This document shows, one piece after another, positions 33,714-42,693 of a DNA stretch of 62,327 nt. How positions within the stretch are numbered: the stretch's first letter is position 1; each line of letters starts with the position of its first letter. The stretch spans positions 1-62,327 of the forward strand of contig JAXDJX010000015.1 of assembly GCA_034667405.1 (NCBI GenBank), written 5' to 3'. Made by a program: the position numbers and the translations under genes. A model generated the notes under the pieces. It had not been told where the DNA came from. It made no database searches and worked only from the letters and a program-made list of their open reading frames with translations. This DNA is from JANXVR01 sp034667405 (GTDB taxonomy: Bacteria > Actinomycetota > UBA4738 > HRBIN12).

Positions 33714-35048
33714 TCACCGTAGAGGCTGCGGGATATCGATGTCGTCACCGGGAAGGCCCACCAATGCCATGACCGACACGCGCTCGCCACCGCCATCGGA
33801 CGGCTTGTTCACCAGACATCCTGCGCTCGCGGACTTGATGCACGGTGCGAACTTCGAGGGGTCCTTGTGGGCCCACATGACCGTTCCGCCGCCGCCGTCC
33901 ATGTTCAAGGCGTACTTGGCGTGCAGCCTATGGACGAAGAACGCCCCGAGCTGATTCATCTTCCACCCTGCCGACCACCCGGCTCGCCGCCCATCCACGG
34001 TGACGAGGTAGACCTTGCAGAGGGTGGTGAGGTCGTGGTCCGAGCATCCTGCGTTGATCCCGATGGCGGTTCGCGGGTTGTCGTTGTAGATGTAGTTGGG
34101 TCCATGGTCGGGTCCCACGTTGACCCCGTTGTTGACCAGGATCGGAGTCCCTCCGACGGAATCGATGACGCCGTTCCATCCGAGACTCCTCCATGTCAGG
34201 TTCACCGAGTCGCTCAAGGTCAAGGATGTGAGGAAGCTCCCTCCGGCGCCGCCATCGCGCGAAGCCAGGACGACGGACGTGGGGTCAACGGCCATCGGCG
34301 TCTTGGGGCACGGTGACGTGTTCAGCTTGTCGACCTTGAAGCTGCGGGTGATGCCGGACTTGTTGGCGTCCGACCAGTGCGGGGCCGAGGTGGGAAGGAG
34401 CCGAACCGCGCAGTAGGCCGGGTCGGTTGAGGTCGGAGAGTTCGTCCCCGGGGGCTTCTGGCTGGAACCGCCGATCTCTGTGTAGGCGGTGATCTGCCCC
34501 TGTCCGGGCTTTCCGGCATTCCAGTGATCGATGGACACCTTGGTCCCATTGACGGTCGCGGTCATCGACAGATCGCTGTTGCCGATCCATGCGTGGGACC
34601 CGTCGGCGTTGATCGCGAAGCGAGGACTCGAGCTGAGTGCGCTGGACCAGATCTCTCCGTCTACTTGCTCGAGGTGTGCCGACATGCCGTTGGTCGCGAA
34701 GTCGCCGTTGGTTCCGGCAAGCGCCGGGTGACGGCCTGTACTCGTTTCGTAGGCGTTGGAAGCGATCGCACTGGGCTTCTGATACGTACCGAACTTGGAG
34801 CCCGCGGTGGCGATGTCGAACAGGCCGCCGCCTTGCGTCAGGGTGATGACCCGAACCTCCTCGGGTCCTGTTGCGAAGTGGTAGGTCCTCAAGGTCGCCT
34901 TGGCGCCCAGGGAATACTTGTGAACCGTAGTGCCGGCGGCGTGGGCCGAGACCGCTAGGCCGCCGAAGGCCGAGAGCGCCATCGGAGAAACGGCGAGGGC
35001 GAGGATGGTGGATGCCACGAGGGCTCGTCTTGTGCGGGGCTGAGTCAT
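33714..35048 (-). CDS. Secreted phosphodiester glycosidase-like protein
   Basis: About 444 residues with a signal peptide (about 1-38) and a phosphodiester glycosidase (NAGPA) domain. The domain shows AGTNGDF at the first conserved Asn-Gly-Asp, then RTAIGINAG, VYLVTVDGRRAGWSAGWKM and ALNMDGGGGTVMW. Relatives remove GlcNAc from phosphodiesters on glycans or the cell wall. Of the two ATG codons the second is at the right distance from GGGAGGT. A 130-base leader separates it from the upstream duplicated-domain gene. Confidence 0.8.
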   Translation of the reverse strand: MTQPRTRRALVASTILALAVSPMALSAFGGLAVSAHAAGTTVHKYSLGAKATLRTYHFATGPEEVRVITLTQGGGLFDIATAGSKFGTYQKPSAIASNAYETSTGRHPALAGTNGDFATNGMSAHLEQVDGEIWSSALSSSPRFAINADGSHAWIGNSDLSMTATVNGTKVSIDHWNAGKPGQGQITAYTEIGGSSQKPPGTNSPTSTDPAYCAVRLLPTSAPHWSDANKSGITRSFKVDKLNTSPCPKTPMAVDPTSVVLASRDGGAGGSFLTSLTLSDSVNLTWRSLGWNGVIDSVGGTPILVNNGVNVGPDHGPNYIYNDNPRTAIGINAGCSDHDLTTLCKVYLVTVDGRRAGWSAGWKMNQLGAFFVHRLHAKYALNMDGGGGTVMWAHKDPSKFAPCIKSASAGCLVNKPSDGGGERVSVMALVGLPGDDIDIPQPLR

Positions 35049-35178
35049 ATCCATACCTCCCTGGTGAATGGTGCAACGTGGGGGTTCACCGGTTGACGGA
35101 AGTGATGTGTATACCCGAGGTCGGATCTGGGAAACACAACCCAGGGTCTAGGGTCTGGCCGCGATAGTCAAGGGGCGG

Positions 35179-36663
35179 TCAGTTCCGAGGCAGGTCCTGC
35201 GCCGTTCCCGGGGTGAGCAGGCCCGGGTGCAGGTTCAACGGTTGAAGGCCGGGGATCTCTACCGACCGGTCGCCCACGGTCCAGTCGAGCACGCCATGGG
35301 TCTTGGGGTCGAGCGTGAACGCGAGTTCGGTTCCCGTCGGCGCGGGTTGGCCGAACGGCACCTTGGCGCCCGTAGCTGTGAAGGAACCGTGCAAGACGAC
35401 GAGGTACTCGACATCGTTCGTGCCGCCTTGATCGGGTGTCAGACCAACGGCCGGTGCGATGGTGGCGGTGCCCTTCATGGCCCACTCGGCCGACGTCGGG
35501 TTCGGGTCCTGGTTGGACGCGGCCATGCGGAGCGCCTCCACGGCGACCCACACCGGCGGTTGAGCATCTGTCGACACGCCTGGGGTCGAGCCGGTGTCTA
35601 TCGGAACGATCGAGGCCACGATCCGATCGGCAGCCGACAGGTCTGCGTCGCTCGCCTGGCGCAGGCCTTGGACGGTGATGGTGAAACGAACTCCAGCCAC
35701 CGTCGCCGAGAGGATCCGGATGTTGAAGGGTCCAGGCGCGACCTTCGCGTCGCTCATGGATAGCGGCAGCGATGAGTTGACGGCTGCGGGATCGGGCTGC
35801 CCGTCGCCATTCGTCAAGATCGTCACGAGCACGGCGTCGGGCGGAAGATCGGGGTTCTCGGGAAGGGGTCCGGGAGTCGGCGAGGACGCGTCGGGAGAAG
35901 GCATCGTCGCCGAGGAGTTCGAGACTACTACCCCCAACTGATCGGGTCCCACCGGATCCGCTGGATGGACGATGGATCCCGCGAACCACCCTGATGGGTA
36001 GGTCATGGAGATCGGAAGTCCGACTTGGTTGACGTAGGTGTTGGTCCCCTCCGGCAGCAGGCTGAACGGCTGGAGACCTTCGAGATGGATCCGACGACTA
36101 TCGATCCCGAAGTCGCTCACACCGTGGGTGTCAGGGTCGAGCGTGAACATGATGACGGTTCCCGTCGGGAAGGGTGCCCCAGCCGGGACATGGGCGTGAA
36201 CCGCGGTGAAGGAACCGTATAGGACGATGAGGTACTGAGGGACGGCCTGTGGAGGGATCGTCTGTGGCACGTTCGATCCCCCGCTGGCGGGATCCGTTGC
36301 TTGGTTGATCGTGTAGGAGTCCGAGAGGATCCAGTAGGCCGACGTCGGGTTCGGGTCTTGGTTACCGTTCGCCTCTTGGATAGCCTTCTGTATGACCCAG
36401 TCGGGCGGCTGCTTTCCCATCGCGTTCGGTGCGGCTCCCGTCTCGCCACGGGTACCCATCGGGTCGAACGCTTGCCAGACCAAGATCGCGGACGCGCCGA
36501 AGACAGCGAATGCCGTGACCATCACGACGAACCGGCGACTCCCCGAAGGTCCGCTGGGTTGCCGCTGCGGCTCGGAGCTGCGAGCGCGATCCATCAGTCC
36601 AGGGGCAGGCTGGACTGAGTCCAGTGCTCGAAGTCGTTCGCGCAACCGGTCGCGGTCACTCAT
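35179..36663 (-). CDS. Single-pass membrane protein with an internally duplicated domain, probable sigma partner
   Basis: A 494-residue protein with a cytoplasmic N-terminus (1-42), one helix (about 43-65) and two copies of a ~110-residue domain outside (about 86-201 and 369-478). Each copy carries NQDPNPTSAxW, then a YLxVLxGSFTA strand, PTGTxxxFTLDPxTHGV and EGLQP or PGLQP. A Pro-rich linker and another domain lie between them. Its start overlaps the stop of the upstream ECF sigma gene by 8 bases, which suggests a role in controlling it. No zinc anti-sigma motif is present. Confidence 0.75.
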   Translation of the reverse strand: MSDRDRLRERLRALDSVQPAPGLMDRARSSEPQRQPSGPSGSRRFVVMVTAFAVFGASAILVWQAFDPMGTRGETGAAPNAMGKQPPDWVIQKAIQEANGNQDPNPTSAYWILSDSYTINQATDPASGGSNVPQTIPPQAVPQYLIVLYGSFTAVHAHVPAGAPFPTGTVIMFTLDPDTHGVSDFGIDSRRIHLEGLQPFSLLPEGTNTYVNQVGLPISMTYPSGWFAGSIVHPADPVGPDQLGVVVSNSSATMPSPDASSPTPGPLPENPDLPPDAVLVTILTNGDGQPDPAAVNSSLPLSMSDAKVAPGPFNIRILSATVAGVRFTITVQGLRQASDADLSAADRIVASIVPIDTGSTPGVSTDAQPPVWVAVEALRMAASNQDPNPTSAEWAMKGTATIAPAVGLTPDQGGTNDVEYLVVLHGSFTATGAKVPFGQPAPTGTELAFTLDPKTHGVLDWTVGDRSVEIPGLQPLNLHPGLLTPGTAQDLPRN

Positions 36664-37129
36664 CAGGGGGGTCCTCGGTCAAGACGGAAGCGAGCCTGCG
36701 TCGGCCGCGCATGAGATGGACCTTGACGACCGCGGCGCTGGTGCCCATCGCCGCCGCCACCTCGGTCACTGGGAGATCGACCCGGTAATGCAGGTAGATG
36801 GCGGCACGTTGCCCGGGCGAGAGGTGGCGCAGCGCGTCCAGGATGTCCGGGCCATAGCCGTCGGCCTGAGGCGCAGCTCGATCCGGCGGTTCGTGCAGGT
36901 GCTTCATCCTCCGCTTCTCCATCGTCGCGGCCTGGAACGCGAGCCGGTAGAGGTAGGCGACGGGGTTCGAGATCGGGGTCGAGCGTTCCATCGCGCGAGC
37001 GAACGCCTCGGACACGGCATCGTCTGCGATGTCTCGCCTGCCACCCGCATACACGTAGATCGCCCTCCAGATCGCGGGCCCGTGATCACGCCACACCTCG
37101 TCGAACCCATCGTTGTTGGTCACGCTCAT
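36656..37129 (-). CDS. ECF RNA polymerase sigma factor
   Basis: A 157-residue sigma factor with region 2 (RDIADDAVSEAFARAME, PVAYLYRLAFQAA) and region 4 (LSPGQRAAIYLHYRVDLP, then TEVAAAMGTSAAVVKVHLMRG). Region 2 is somewhat divergent. It is co-translated with the membrane protein with the duplicated domain, its likely anti-sigma partner. Confidence 0.8.
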   Translation of the reverse strand: MSVTNNDGFDEVWRDHGPAIWRAIYVYAGGRRDIADDAVSEAFARAMERSTPISNPVAYLYRLAFQAATMEKRRMKHLHEPPDRAAPQADGYGPDILDALRHLSPGQRAAIYLHYRVDLPVTEVAAAMGTSAAVVKVHLMRGRRRLASVLTEDPPDE

Positions 37130-37200
37130 AGGAGTAGAGCGCAGAAACCGCTCAAAAGGTGAACACGGTCTCGAAGATGTTCGGCGGTCCGAGTAGCTAC

Positions 37201-37737
37201 CTACGGCACATGACAGCCGAGCCCGCTCACGCTCTCGTAGGAAACGACTTCGGAGATGAAGTCACTCGACACGCTCCCCCCGCTTACCGGCTTCCACTCC
37301 ACCCAATAGCTGTGGCAAGCGGCTCCCAATGACGCAGGCTGAACGAACGTGAAGGAGAACGATGGGTCCGACGCGGGATCCACCGTCACCGAGGCGGGAA
37401 GCAGGACATGGCCGCCATCTCTGACCACACGGAGTTGCACGGGCGCCCCCGAGAGTCTGATGTTGACGGTTACGGTGGCCTCGTGTCGTGATGGCACGGA
37501 GAGGAACGTGGTGCCGTCGACGGCGCTCCAGGATGTAACCGCGGTCGACGCCGGCTCCCTGCTCACAACGATCCCCTGGCCGTCGGCGCGGTGGTAGCTC
37601 GCCGTGATCGTTCCCCCGGTCGTCCCCGCAGCGGCCCCCGCAAGAGCGATCAACGCGACTACTACGACCCCCCAAACTCGTTGACTCCTCAGCCCTGACC
37701 ACGGTTTGGGGCGCAGGTCACCTGGCTCACGCATCAT
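37201..37737 (-). CDS. Membrane-anchored or secreted protein, unknown function
   Basis: A 178-residue protein with an N-terminal hydrophobic segment (WGVVVVALIALAGAAAG, about 22-38) and a beta-rich extracytoplasmic domain with two cysteines that could pair. No family is recognised. There is no ribosome binding site before the ATGATG start. The stop of a small zinc-ribbon ORF lies 9 bases upstream on the same strand, so the two may be co-transcribed. Confidence 0.6.
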   Translation of the reverse strand: MMREPGDLRPKPWSGLRSQRVWGVVVVALIALAGAAAGTTGGTITASYHRADGQGIVVSREPASTAVTSWSAVDGTTFLSVPSRHEATVTVNIRLSGAPVQLRVVRDGGHVLLPASVTVDPASDPSFSFTFVQPASLGAACHSYWVEWKPVSGGSVSSDFISEVVSYESVSGLGCHVP

Positions 37738-37746
37738 GTGCGACGT

Positions 37747-37869
37747 CTATTCCGGTGGCTCGTTGAACGCCCCGCACTCGGGGCACCTCAGGACGACCCT
37801 TTTCGTTGCGTTCGTCCAGACACCCAACACCTGATCCGAGCCGCACACGCGACAGACCAGGAGCGGCAT
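37747..37869 (-). CDS. 40-residue zinc-ribbon peptide
   Basis: This short frame encodes CRVCGS near the start and RCPECGAFNEPPE at the end, giving two CxxC pairs 20 residues apart, the pattern of a small zinc ribbon. The acidic end and the VVLRCPECG segment look like real coding sequence. No ribosome binding site is seen. It precedes the membrane protein gene by 9 bases. Confidence 0.4.
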   Translation of the reverse strand: MPLLVCRVCGSDQVLGVWTNATKRVVLRCPECGAFNEPPE

Positions 37870-38063
37870 CGTTCGTTCAGATGCCGCCGCATTCTCCACG
37901 TTCTGCAAAACCGTGCCCCCTCAGTCGACCCCAGTTTCCAACCGACGAACGAAACGCCACCGTTACGCCGGGGGGCGAGTATGACCCCCCCTTGACTCCT
38001 CGCGCAACCAGACCAGCGCTGAGGGAGCGTTTCCTGACGCGAGATGAAGGGGAAAGCGCTGAT

Positions 38064-38390
38064 ATGACCGGCGTGGTCGCCACCCTTCTTGCTGTCGGAG
38101 TCATCGCCGCCTTGATGGTGCTCGGCATCCGAATGAAACTGCCTCCACCGGATCCGGATTGGCGCGAGCATCCTCCTCCGCCCTTCCCACCTCGGTCCAG
38201 GTTCTGGCAGATGCTGTGGCTGGGGCGATTCCCACTCTTGCTAGCCATGATCCTTGCAGCAGCTTTCCGCATGAACGATCGGATCCTCATGGCCCTGGGG
38301 CTGAGCTACGTTGCGGTGATAGTGGCGGTTAGCGCTGAACGGGTGGTGCTGGCCTTCCGACTGCGCAGAGCGCGGCGGCCGAGTAGCTAG
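38064..38390 (+). CDS. Small membrane protein
   Basis: A 108-residue protein with three predicted helices (about 4-22, 56-70 and 75-96), a Pro-rich loop (PPPDPDWREHPPPPFPPRS) and a basic C-terminus. No family is recognised. GAAGGGGAAAG precedes the ATG. Longer frames upstream cross a region with no coding character. Confidence 0.55.
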   Translation: MTGVVATLLAVGVIAALMVLGIRMKLPPPDPDWREHPPPPFPPRSRFWQMLWLGRFPLLLAMILAAAFRMNDRILMALGLSYVAVIVAVSAERVVLAFRLRRARRPSS

Positions 38391-38515
38391 CGCTTCCTAA
38401 GAGCCGAAGCGCCCCCGTTTCGTCGCCCAGGGTCGATCGCGACGAGAGATCCGAGCGCCACCAGGAAGAAGAAGCTGAATGGCCAGAAGACTCCCCATGG
38501 GAGCTCCAGCGTCAA
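38387..38515 (-). CDS. Possible 42-residue membrane peptide
   Basis: From a TTG the frame gives a Trp/Phe-rich helix (WGVFWPFSFFFLVALGSLVA) and a basic tail. The composition is like real small membrane peptides. There is no ribosome binding site, the start is weak, and its stop overlaps the stop of the convergent gene. Confidence 0.28.
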   Translation of the reverse strand: MTLELPWGVFWPFSFFFLVALGSLVAIDPGRRNGGASALRKR

Positions 38516-38555
38516 GCGGCAACATCGAACGGGCTCAGACCAATTCCGATGTGCG

Positions 38556-39056
38556 TCAGTCGGGTTCGATGGGGCCGCAGACCTGCGTGCCCTCAGGGAA
38601 GTAGTAGACGTCGAACGGCTGAGCGAACTGCACCAGGTCGTACGGCGAGTAGCAGACGTGGATCGGGACCAGCTCGTTTCGCGCGCCGCATGTGAAGTTC
38701 GTCGGGATCTGGGTGATCAGGGTTTCGAAGATGAACCCACGCACGACGCCGGCGGCATCGGCTTGGTAAACCCGGGAGTCCGACTCGCTGGTGCCGTCGA
38801 CGGTGATCGTCTTCCGCATCGGGGTGAATGTCCGGGTCCGGTAACACTGGAACGTCTCCGAGCCCGTCGAAGCGCCGAAGTACGCGTAGTTCTGTCCGGG
38901 TTGCAGCCCTCGCTCGACGAAGTCGACCTGGAGTTCGGGGCCGGCCGCGCTTGGAACCACGCGAACGAAGTGCGCCGTTGCGGCCTGAGCGGGAAGCGCG
39001 CCTGCGACGAGCCCCACAAGCATCGCCGCCGCCAACAAGATCCGTCGTGTGCGCAT
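38556..39056 (-). CDS. Secreted protein, unknown function
   Basis: A 166-residue protein with a signal peptide cleaved after AQA (residue 25) and a beta-rich mature domain with four cysteines that may form disulfides. No family is recognised. AAAGGACG lies just before the ATG. Confidence 0.65.
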   Translation of the reverse strand: MRTRRILLAAAMLVGLVAGALPAQAATAHFVRVVPSAAGPELQVDFVERGLQPGQNYAYFGASTGSETFQCYRTRTFTPMRKTITVDGTSESDSRVYQADAAGVVRGFIFETLITQIPTNFTCGARNELVPIHVCYSPYDLVQFAQPFDVYYFPEGTQVCGPIEPD

Positions 39057-39148
39057 GGGGCTCGTCCTTTCTGCCGCCGGGAACCGAGGCGACCGACACT
39101 AGGCGCTCTTTCCTGGAAACGCTATGGCGTGTCGACGGGACACCGGCG

Positions 39149-39154
39149 TAGTGT
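39149..39154 (+). promoter_or_regulatory. Candidate -10 box for a leaderless start
   Basis: TAGTGT ends 6 bases before the GTG at 39161, and no ribosome binding site intervenes. This fits a leaderless transcript. Confidence 0.3.
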
Positions 39155-39160
39155 TGCCTG

Positions 39161-39757
39161 GTGCGTTGGAGGTCGATCCTTCCCGGACTGGTCGTCGTCG
39201 CGTTCTTGTCCGCGAGTTGTCAGACGTCGGGCTCCACAACCGCACGCTCGGCGTCGAACGCGCCTAGCGCCTCGGTGTCGCCGATGGCCGCCCAGGCTCC
39301 CCCGTCCATCCGTCCCCCCCACTTCTCCTCGATCGCCCAGGCGCTTGCCTACGTCGCGAAACGGGTGGACGTTAAGGTCGTCCTGCCCGATGGACTGCCC
39401 CTAAGCGTCGCCCTCTCCCGAGACACCCCCGTCTACCCGCTCTTATCGACGACTCCTCAGGGATGGGTGCTTCACCTCACCTACGGCGTGAAGAAGCATG
39501 TCTACATCCAGTACGGGCTCGGGATCTTCGACGGCTGCGGCTCCGAGAGCGCGAGCGATGTGCGCGTCGGCACCATGCCCGGCGCATTGACCGAATCTCA
39601 CCCCGCAGGATGGTCCGAACTCATCTGGCCCGCGACGACAACGCATCCCGTGGGCCGCTACGGACTTGCCGGCAGCTTCTCGGCCCGGCAGGTGCTGCGG
39701 ATGGCCCGCTCGATGCCCGTGGTACCTGAAACGCACCAGGTCGATCAGGGCTGCTGA
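39161..39757 (+). CDS. Putative lipoprotein, unknown function
   Basis: A 198-residue protein with a lipoprotein signal (LVVVAFLSASC, modified Cys20), a Ser/Ala-rich linker and a globular domain with two conserved-looking cysteines. The C-terminal segment (SARQVLRMARSMPVV) resembles the last helix of DUF4367-like domains, but this is weak. It uses a GTG start without a ribosome binding site. Confidence 0.6.
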   Translation: MRWRSILPGLVVVAFLSASCQTSGSTTARSASNAPSASVSPMAAQAPPSIRPPHFSSIAQALAYVAKRVDVKVVLPDGLPLSVALSRDTPVYPLLSTTPQGWVLHLTYGVKKHVYIQYGLGIFDGCGSESASDVRVGTMPGALTESHPAGWSELIWPATTTHPVGRYGLAGSFSARQVLRMARSMPVVPETHQVDQGC

Positions 39758-39869
39758 ACGGCCCTGTCACAGCGGGTCGCCTGGCACCCATCTCCATGCG
39801 TTCCCTCCCTCACACTTTGTATATGGACGGGCATAGGGGCCCGACCGATCCCGATGAGAGGGGCGCACC

Positions 39870-40445
39870 ATGAACAGAACCATGTGGGACAAGATCGTGA
39901 GTGGCGCAGGCGTCGTAGTGGCGATCGCGCTCATCATGCTCGGAGCTGCCGCGATGTACGGCGGGAACTTCGGTAGGAGCAACGTGCAGGACCGGCTTCA
40001 GCCGGAGAAGGTCGTATTTCCGCCGCTGGCGGCGATGACGCCCGACGAGAAGATCCAGGTCGGGAGCTTCGCCGGACAGACCGTCGACACGGGTCCCGAA
40101 GCGGAAGCGTTCGCTCGCTATATCGGTGGGCACCTGGCCGGAGTGAACGATGGAAAGACCTACTCCGAAACAAGCGCGGCAGCTCGAGTCGAAGGTCTCG
40201 ACCCGAACATCGCGGCCGACCTGTCGGCGAAGGCCGACACCCTGTTCAAGGGTGAGACACTGCGATCGATCCTGTTGAACGCGTACGGCTGGTGGACGGT
40301 GGCGACGATCGCCCTCTACGTGGGCTTCGCGTTGATCATCGCCGGAGCCGCACTGGCGGTGCTCTCGTTCCTCGGTTTCCGACACGCCCGTCGGACCGTC
40401 GAGGTCGCGCCATCGGTTGCCACAGCACGCGCACACGCAGCCTGA
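39870..40445 (+). CDS. Membrane protein with two helices and an outside loop
   Basis: A 191-residue protein with helices at about 11-31 and 146-170 and a polar loop of about 115 residues between them that contains no cysteine. No family is recognised. GAGAGG precedes the ATG, and a strong hairpin terminator follows 15 bases after the stop. Confidence 0.65.
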   Translation: MNRTMWDKIVSGAGVVVAIALIMLGAAAMYGGNFGRSNVQDRLQPEKVVFPPLAAMTPDEKIQVGSFAGQTVDTGPEAEAFARYIGGHLAGVNDGKTYSETSAAARVEGLDPNIAADLSAKADTLFKGETLRSILLNAYGWWTVATIALYVGFALIIAGAALAVLSFLGFRHARRTVEVAPSVATARAHAA

Positions 40446-40459
40446 CACGCGGATAGTTG

Positions 40460-40494
40460 TCGAGCGGGACCCGAGTTCGTCTCGGTCCCGCTCG
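40460..40494. terminator. Bidirectional terminator hairpin, second copy
   Basis: The left arm TCGAGCGGGACCCGAG (40460-40475) is identical to the one at 22277. It pairs with CTCGGTCCCGCTCG (40481-40494), with one bulged base and a 5-base loop, between convergent gene ends. Confidence 0.6.
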
Positions 40495-40520
40495 TCGATG
40501 TTCGGCTCTGAAGGTGCGCC

Positions 40521-40991
40521 TTACAGCGGTTCGCGGACCATCAGCATCACGCTACCGTCCTCGTACGCTTCCTCGCCGAGCGTGACCCATCCCAGCCGTT
40601 CGTACAGATCCTGCGCGGTGGTGGTGTGCAGGTAGAGACAGTTGGCGCCGACACTCCATGCCTCTTGTTCGCAACGCCGGATCAGCGCCGTCCCGATACC
40701 GCGTCCCCGATGCGAGGGGATCACGAACAGGGCGGCGAGCCACGGGGAAAGGTCCAGCCGCGTATCCATATCGTTCTCGACGAAGCTGACACTCCCGACG
40801 GCAGTCTCATCAGAGAAGGCGACCCAAGCGCACGGAAGACCCGCCATCTGCGCTTCCTCGGTCCGATCTCGGGTCCAACGCGAGACGTCGCCGTCCGGAT
40901 CCCATTCCGCCATCTGCCACGCCACCGTCACGTCGATCAGATCGGGATAGGAACCGAGCGGTTCGATGGTCACGTTCGGCTCCGGGCGCAT
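40521..40991 (-). CDS. GNAT-family N-acetyltransferase
   Basis: A 156-residue GNAT domain with the acetyl-CoA pyrophosphate loop in FVIPSHRGRGIGTALI, followed by CLYLHTTTAQDLYERLGW, the usual motif B ending. It transfers an acetyl group to an unknown amine. It starts 8 bases after the upstream, unrelated-length GNAT gene and is probably its operon partner. Confidence 0.85.
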   Translation of the reverse strand: MRPEPNVTIEPLGSYPDLIDVTVAWQMAEWDPDGDVSRWTRDRTEEAQMAGLPCAWVAFSDETAVGSVSFVENDMDTRLDLSPWLAALFVIPSHRGRGIGTALIRRCEQEAWSVGANCLYLHTTTAQDLYERLGWVTLGEEAYEDGSVMLMVREPL

Positions 40992-40999
40992 GCGTCTGA

Positions 41000-41893
41000 T
41001 CAGGTGTCGGGGCGGGCGTAGACCCGCAGGACGCGGTCCGGGCGGAATCCAACGGAGCGATACAGGGTCTCAGCTCCGTGGTTCCCTACCGCCGCTCCGA
41101 CGATCGCCTGCGTCATGCCGGCGGCTGCGAACCGGCGGAGCCCTTCCATCAGCAGCGCTTGCCCGAAGCCACGCCGATGCAGATCGGGGTGCGTGGCGAC
41201 GGGCTCGAATGTGCCGGCGCGACTGATGGGATCGGGCCAAGCGATGCAACACGCAGCCGCCCGGCCATCGGTATCGCGCAGCAAGAGATCCCACCCGTTC
41301 GGATAGGCGGGCGACGCGCGGAACTCCGCGTAGTCGGCCATGTACCCGTCGAACGGCTGCTCGTTGTCGAACGCCGAGTAGGTCACGCTGGCACGGCCCT
41401 CAACATCGTCGTCCCCGACCGGCCTCACCCGTTCGTCCTGCTCCCGTTCGGCAAGCGAGCGGTCGAGGGTCACCGTGAGGTTCACGTACGCCTCGTCTGT
41501 CGGGAGGAACCCGCGACGGCGCCACCGAGCGACCGCAGCCTCCTCGTCCTCGAACTCAGCCCAGCGGACCGAGGCGTTGCCCCGATAGGCCCACTCGAGC
41601 GCCGCATCCTCGAAGCGAGACGCCGCCTCGCTATCAGCGAGCGCCGGAACAACGAACACCCCGAGATCGCCCTCGTCGGGCCAGCACGCGGCGAACCCGA
41701 CGGCCGCATCGTCCTCCTCCCACAGGAGGAATCCGGCGGCCAGCTGCGACGACGACCTCGGGTGCCATCCCGCCAGCCACGCGATGTCCCCCGGATGCGC
41801 GCAAGCCCGGCCGGGCGAGGCCAGCAAACGAGCCGAGCAGATCCCTTGCATCAAGGACAGGTCTTCCCACCCTCGGAACGCCCTGGTCGTCAT
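41000..41893 (-). CDS. GNAT-family N-acetyltransferase, two-domain form
   Basis: A 297-residue protein with two GNAT-like halves. The N-terminal half is degenerate and lacks the Arg/Gly-x-Gly/Ala loop. The C-terminal half has the active loop in THPDLHRRGFGQALLMEGL and TLYRSVGFRP. Such mycothiol-synthase-like doubles are frequent in actinobacteria. GGAGAAGG precedes the ATG. The substrate is unknown. Confidence 0.8.
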   Translation of the reverse strand: MTTRAFRGWEDLSLMQGICSARLLASPGRACAHPGDIAWLAGWHPRSSSQLAAGFLLWEEDDAAVGFAACWPDEGDLGVFVVPALADSEAASRFEDAALEWAYRGNASVRWAEFEDEEAAVARWRRRGFLPTDEAYVNLTVTLDRSLAEREQDERVRPVGDDDVEGRASVTYSAFDNEQPFDGYMADYAEFRASPAYPNGWDLLLRDTDGRAAACCIAWPDPISRAGTFEPVATHPDLHRRGFGQALLMEGLRRFAAAGMTQAIVGAAVGNHGAETLYRSVGFRPDRVLRVYARPDT

Positions 41894-42024
41894 CGCACCT
41901 TCTCCATCCTCAGCGCATCAACATACTCGCCGGTCCTGCGGCTCGGGCCGGAGATCGTTGAGGCGAGGGAACCGTTCGGCACGTTCGGCTGTCTGGTCTG
42001 CATGGCGACCGAGGAGGGTGTGCG

Positions 42025-42693
42025 ATGAAGACGAAGGCGATCCGGCGTACCGTGATGACCCTGGTGATGGCCGGAGCGGTGGTCGGCGTCGGACTCGTGC
42101 CCGGGCCGGCGGCGGCGAGTGGCGGTGGCGGGTGCGGGCGAGCAGTCTCGGACCGGCACGGTACGGCGATCTCCATCAAGGCCTTCTGCTTCGGTCCGAC
42201 GGTGTTGCGAGTGAAGACCGGAAGGGCGGTCACGTGGGTGAACAAGGATCCCTTCTCACACACGGTGCTCGGGGCGAACGCGGTCTGGGGCGGCTTCGAC
42301 CAGCTCAAGACCGGGGAAAAGGTCACGTATCGGTTCAAGCGACCCGGTGTGTACCCCTACGTGTGCACGTTCCACGCCGGGATGGTGGGTGTGGTTGTGG
42401 TGGGTTCGGCGAACGGTCCGGGAGCGGCCGGTATGACGGCGACGAAAGCAGGGCCGGTGACCCGCGTTGTGCGCGCTGCGGGCGCGCCGCGAACGACCGC
42501 GGGGATCCATTCGGTGCCGCCGCCTGCTCAGGAACCCGCGCCTGCACCGGCACCGGCGGGAGCCCCCACGCTGGCCATCACCCCGGCGAGCGGATGGCCG
42601 ATGGGCGCGTGGTGGGCGGTCGGCGCGCTCTTCGTCGCCATCGCCACCGCGCTCACCGTGCGGACTCGGTCAAGGGGCCGCGCGACCGCGTGA
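42025..42693 (+). CDS. Membrane-anchored cupredoxin (plastocyanin-like)
   Basis: A 222-residue protein with a signal peptide (1-31) and a blue-copper domain with the full ligand set His79 (FSHTVLG), Cys114, His117 and Met120 (CTFHAGM). A Pro/Ala-rich spacer and a C-terminal anchor helix (about 190-214) follow. It carries electrons at the outer membrane face. The stop overlaps the start of the sugar dehydrogenase gene by 4 bases (GTGA), so the two are made together and may exchange electrons. Confidence 0.85.
   Translation: MKTKAIRRTVMTLVMAGAVVGVGLVPGPAAASGGGGCGRAVSDRHGTAISIKAFCFGPTVLRVKTGRAVTWVNKDPFSHTVLGANAVWGGFDQLKTGEKVTYRFKRPGVYPYVCTFHAGMVGVVVVGSANGPGAAGMTATKAGPVTRVVRAAGAPRTTAGIHSVPPPAQEPAPAPAPAGAPTLAITPASGWPMGAWWAVGALFVAIATALTVRTRSRGRATA

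Noticed and set aside
38390..38412. GCGCTTC...GAAGCGC hairpin as a terminator
   Set aside because: Stem of 7 base pairs with a 9-base loop and no T-tract; weak compared with the repeated hairpins.
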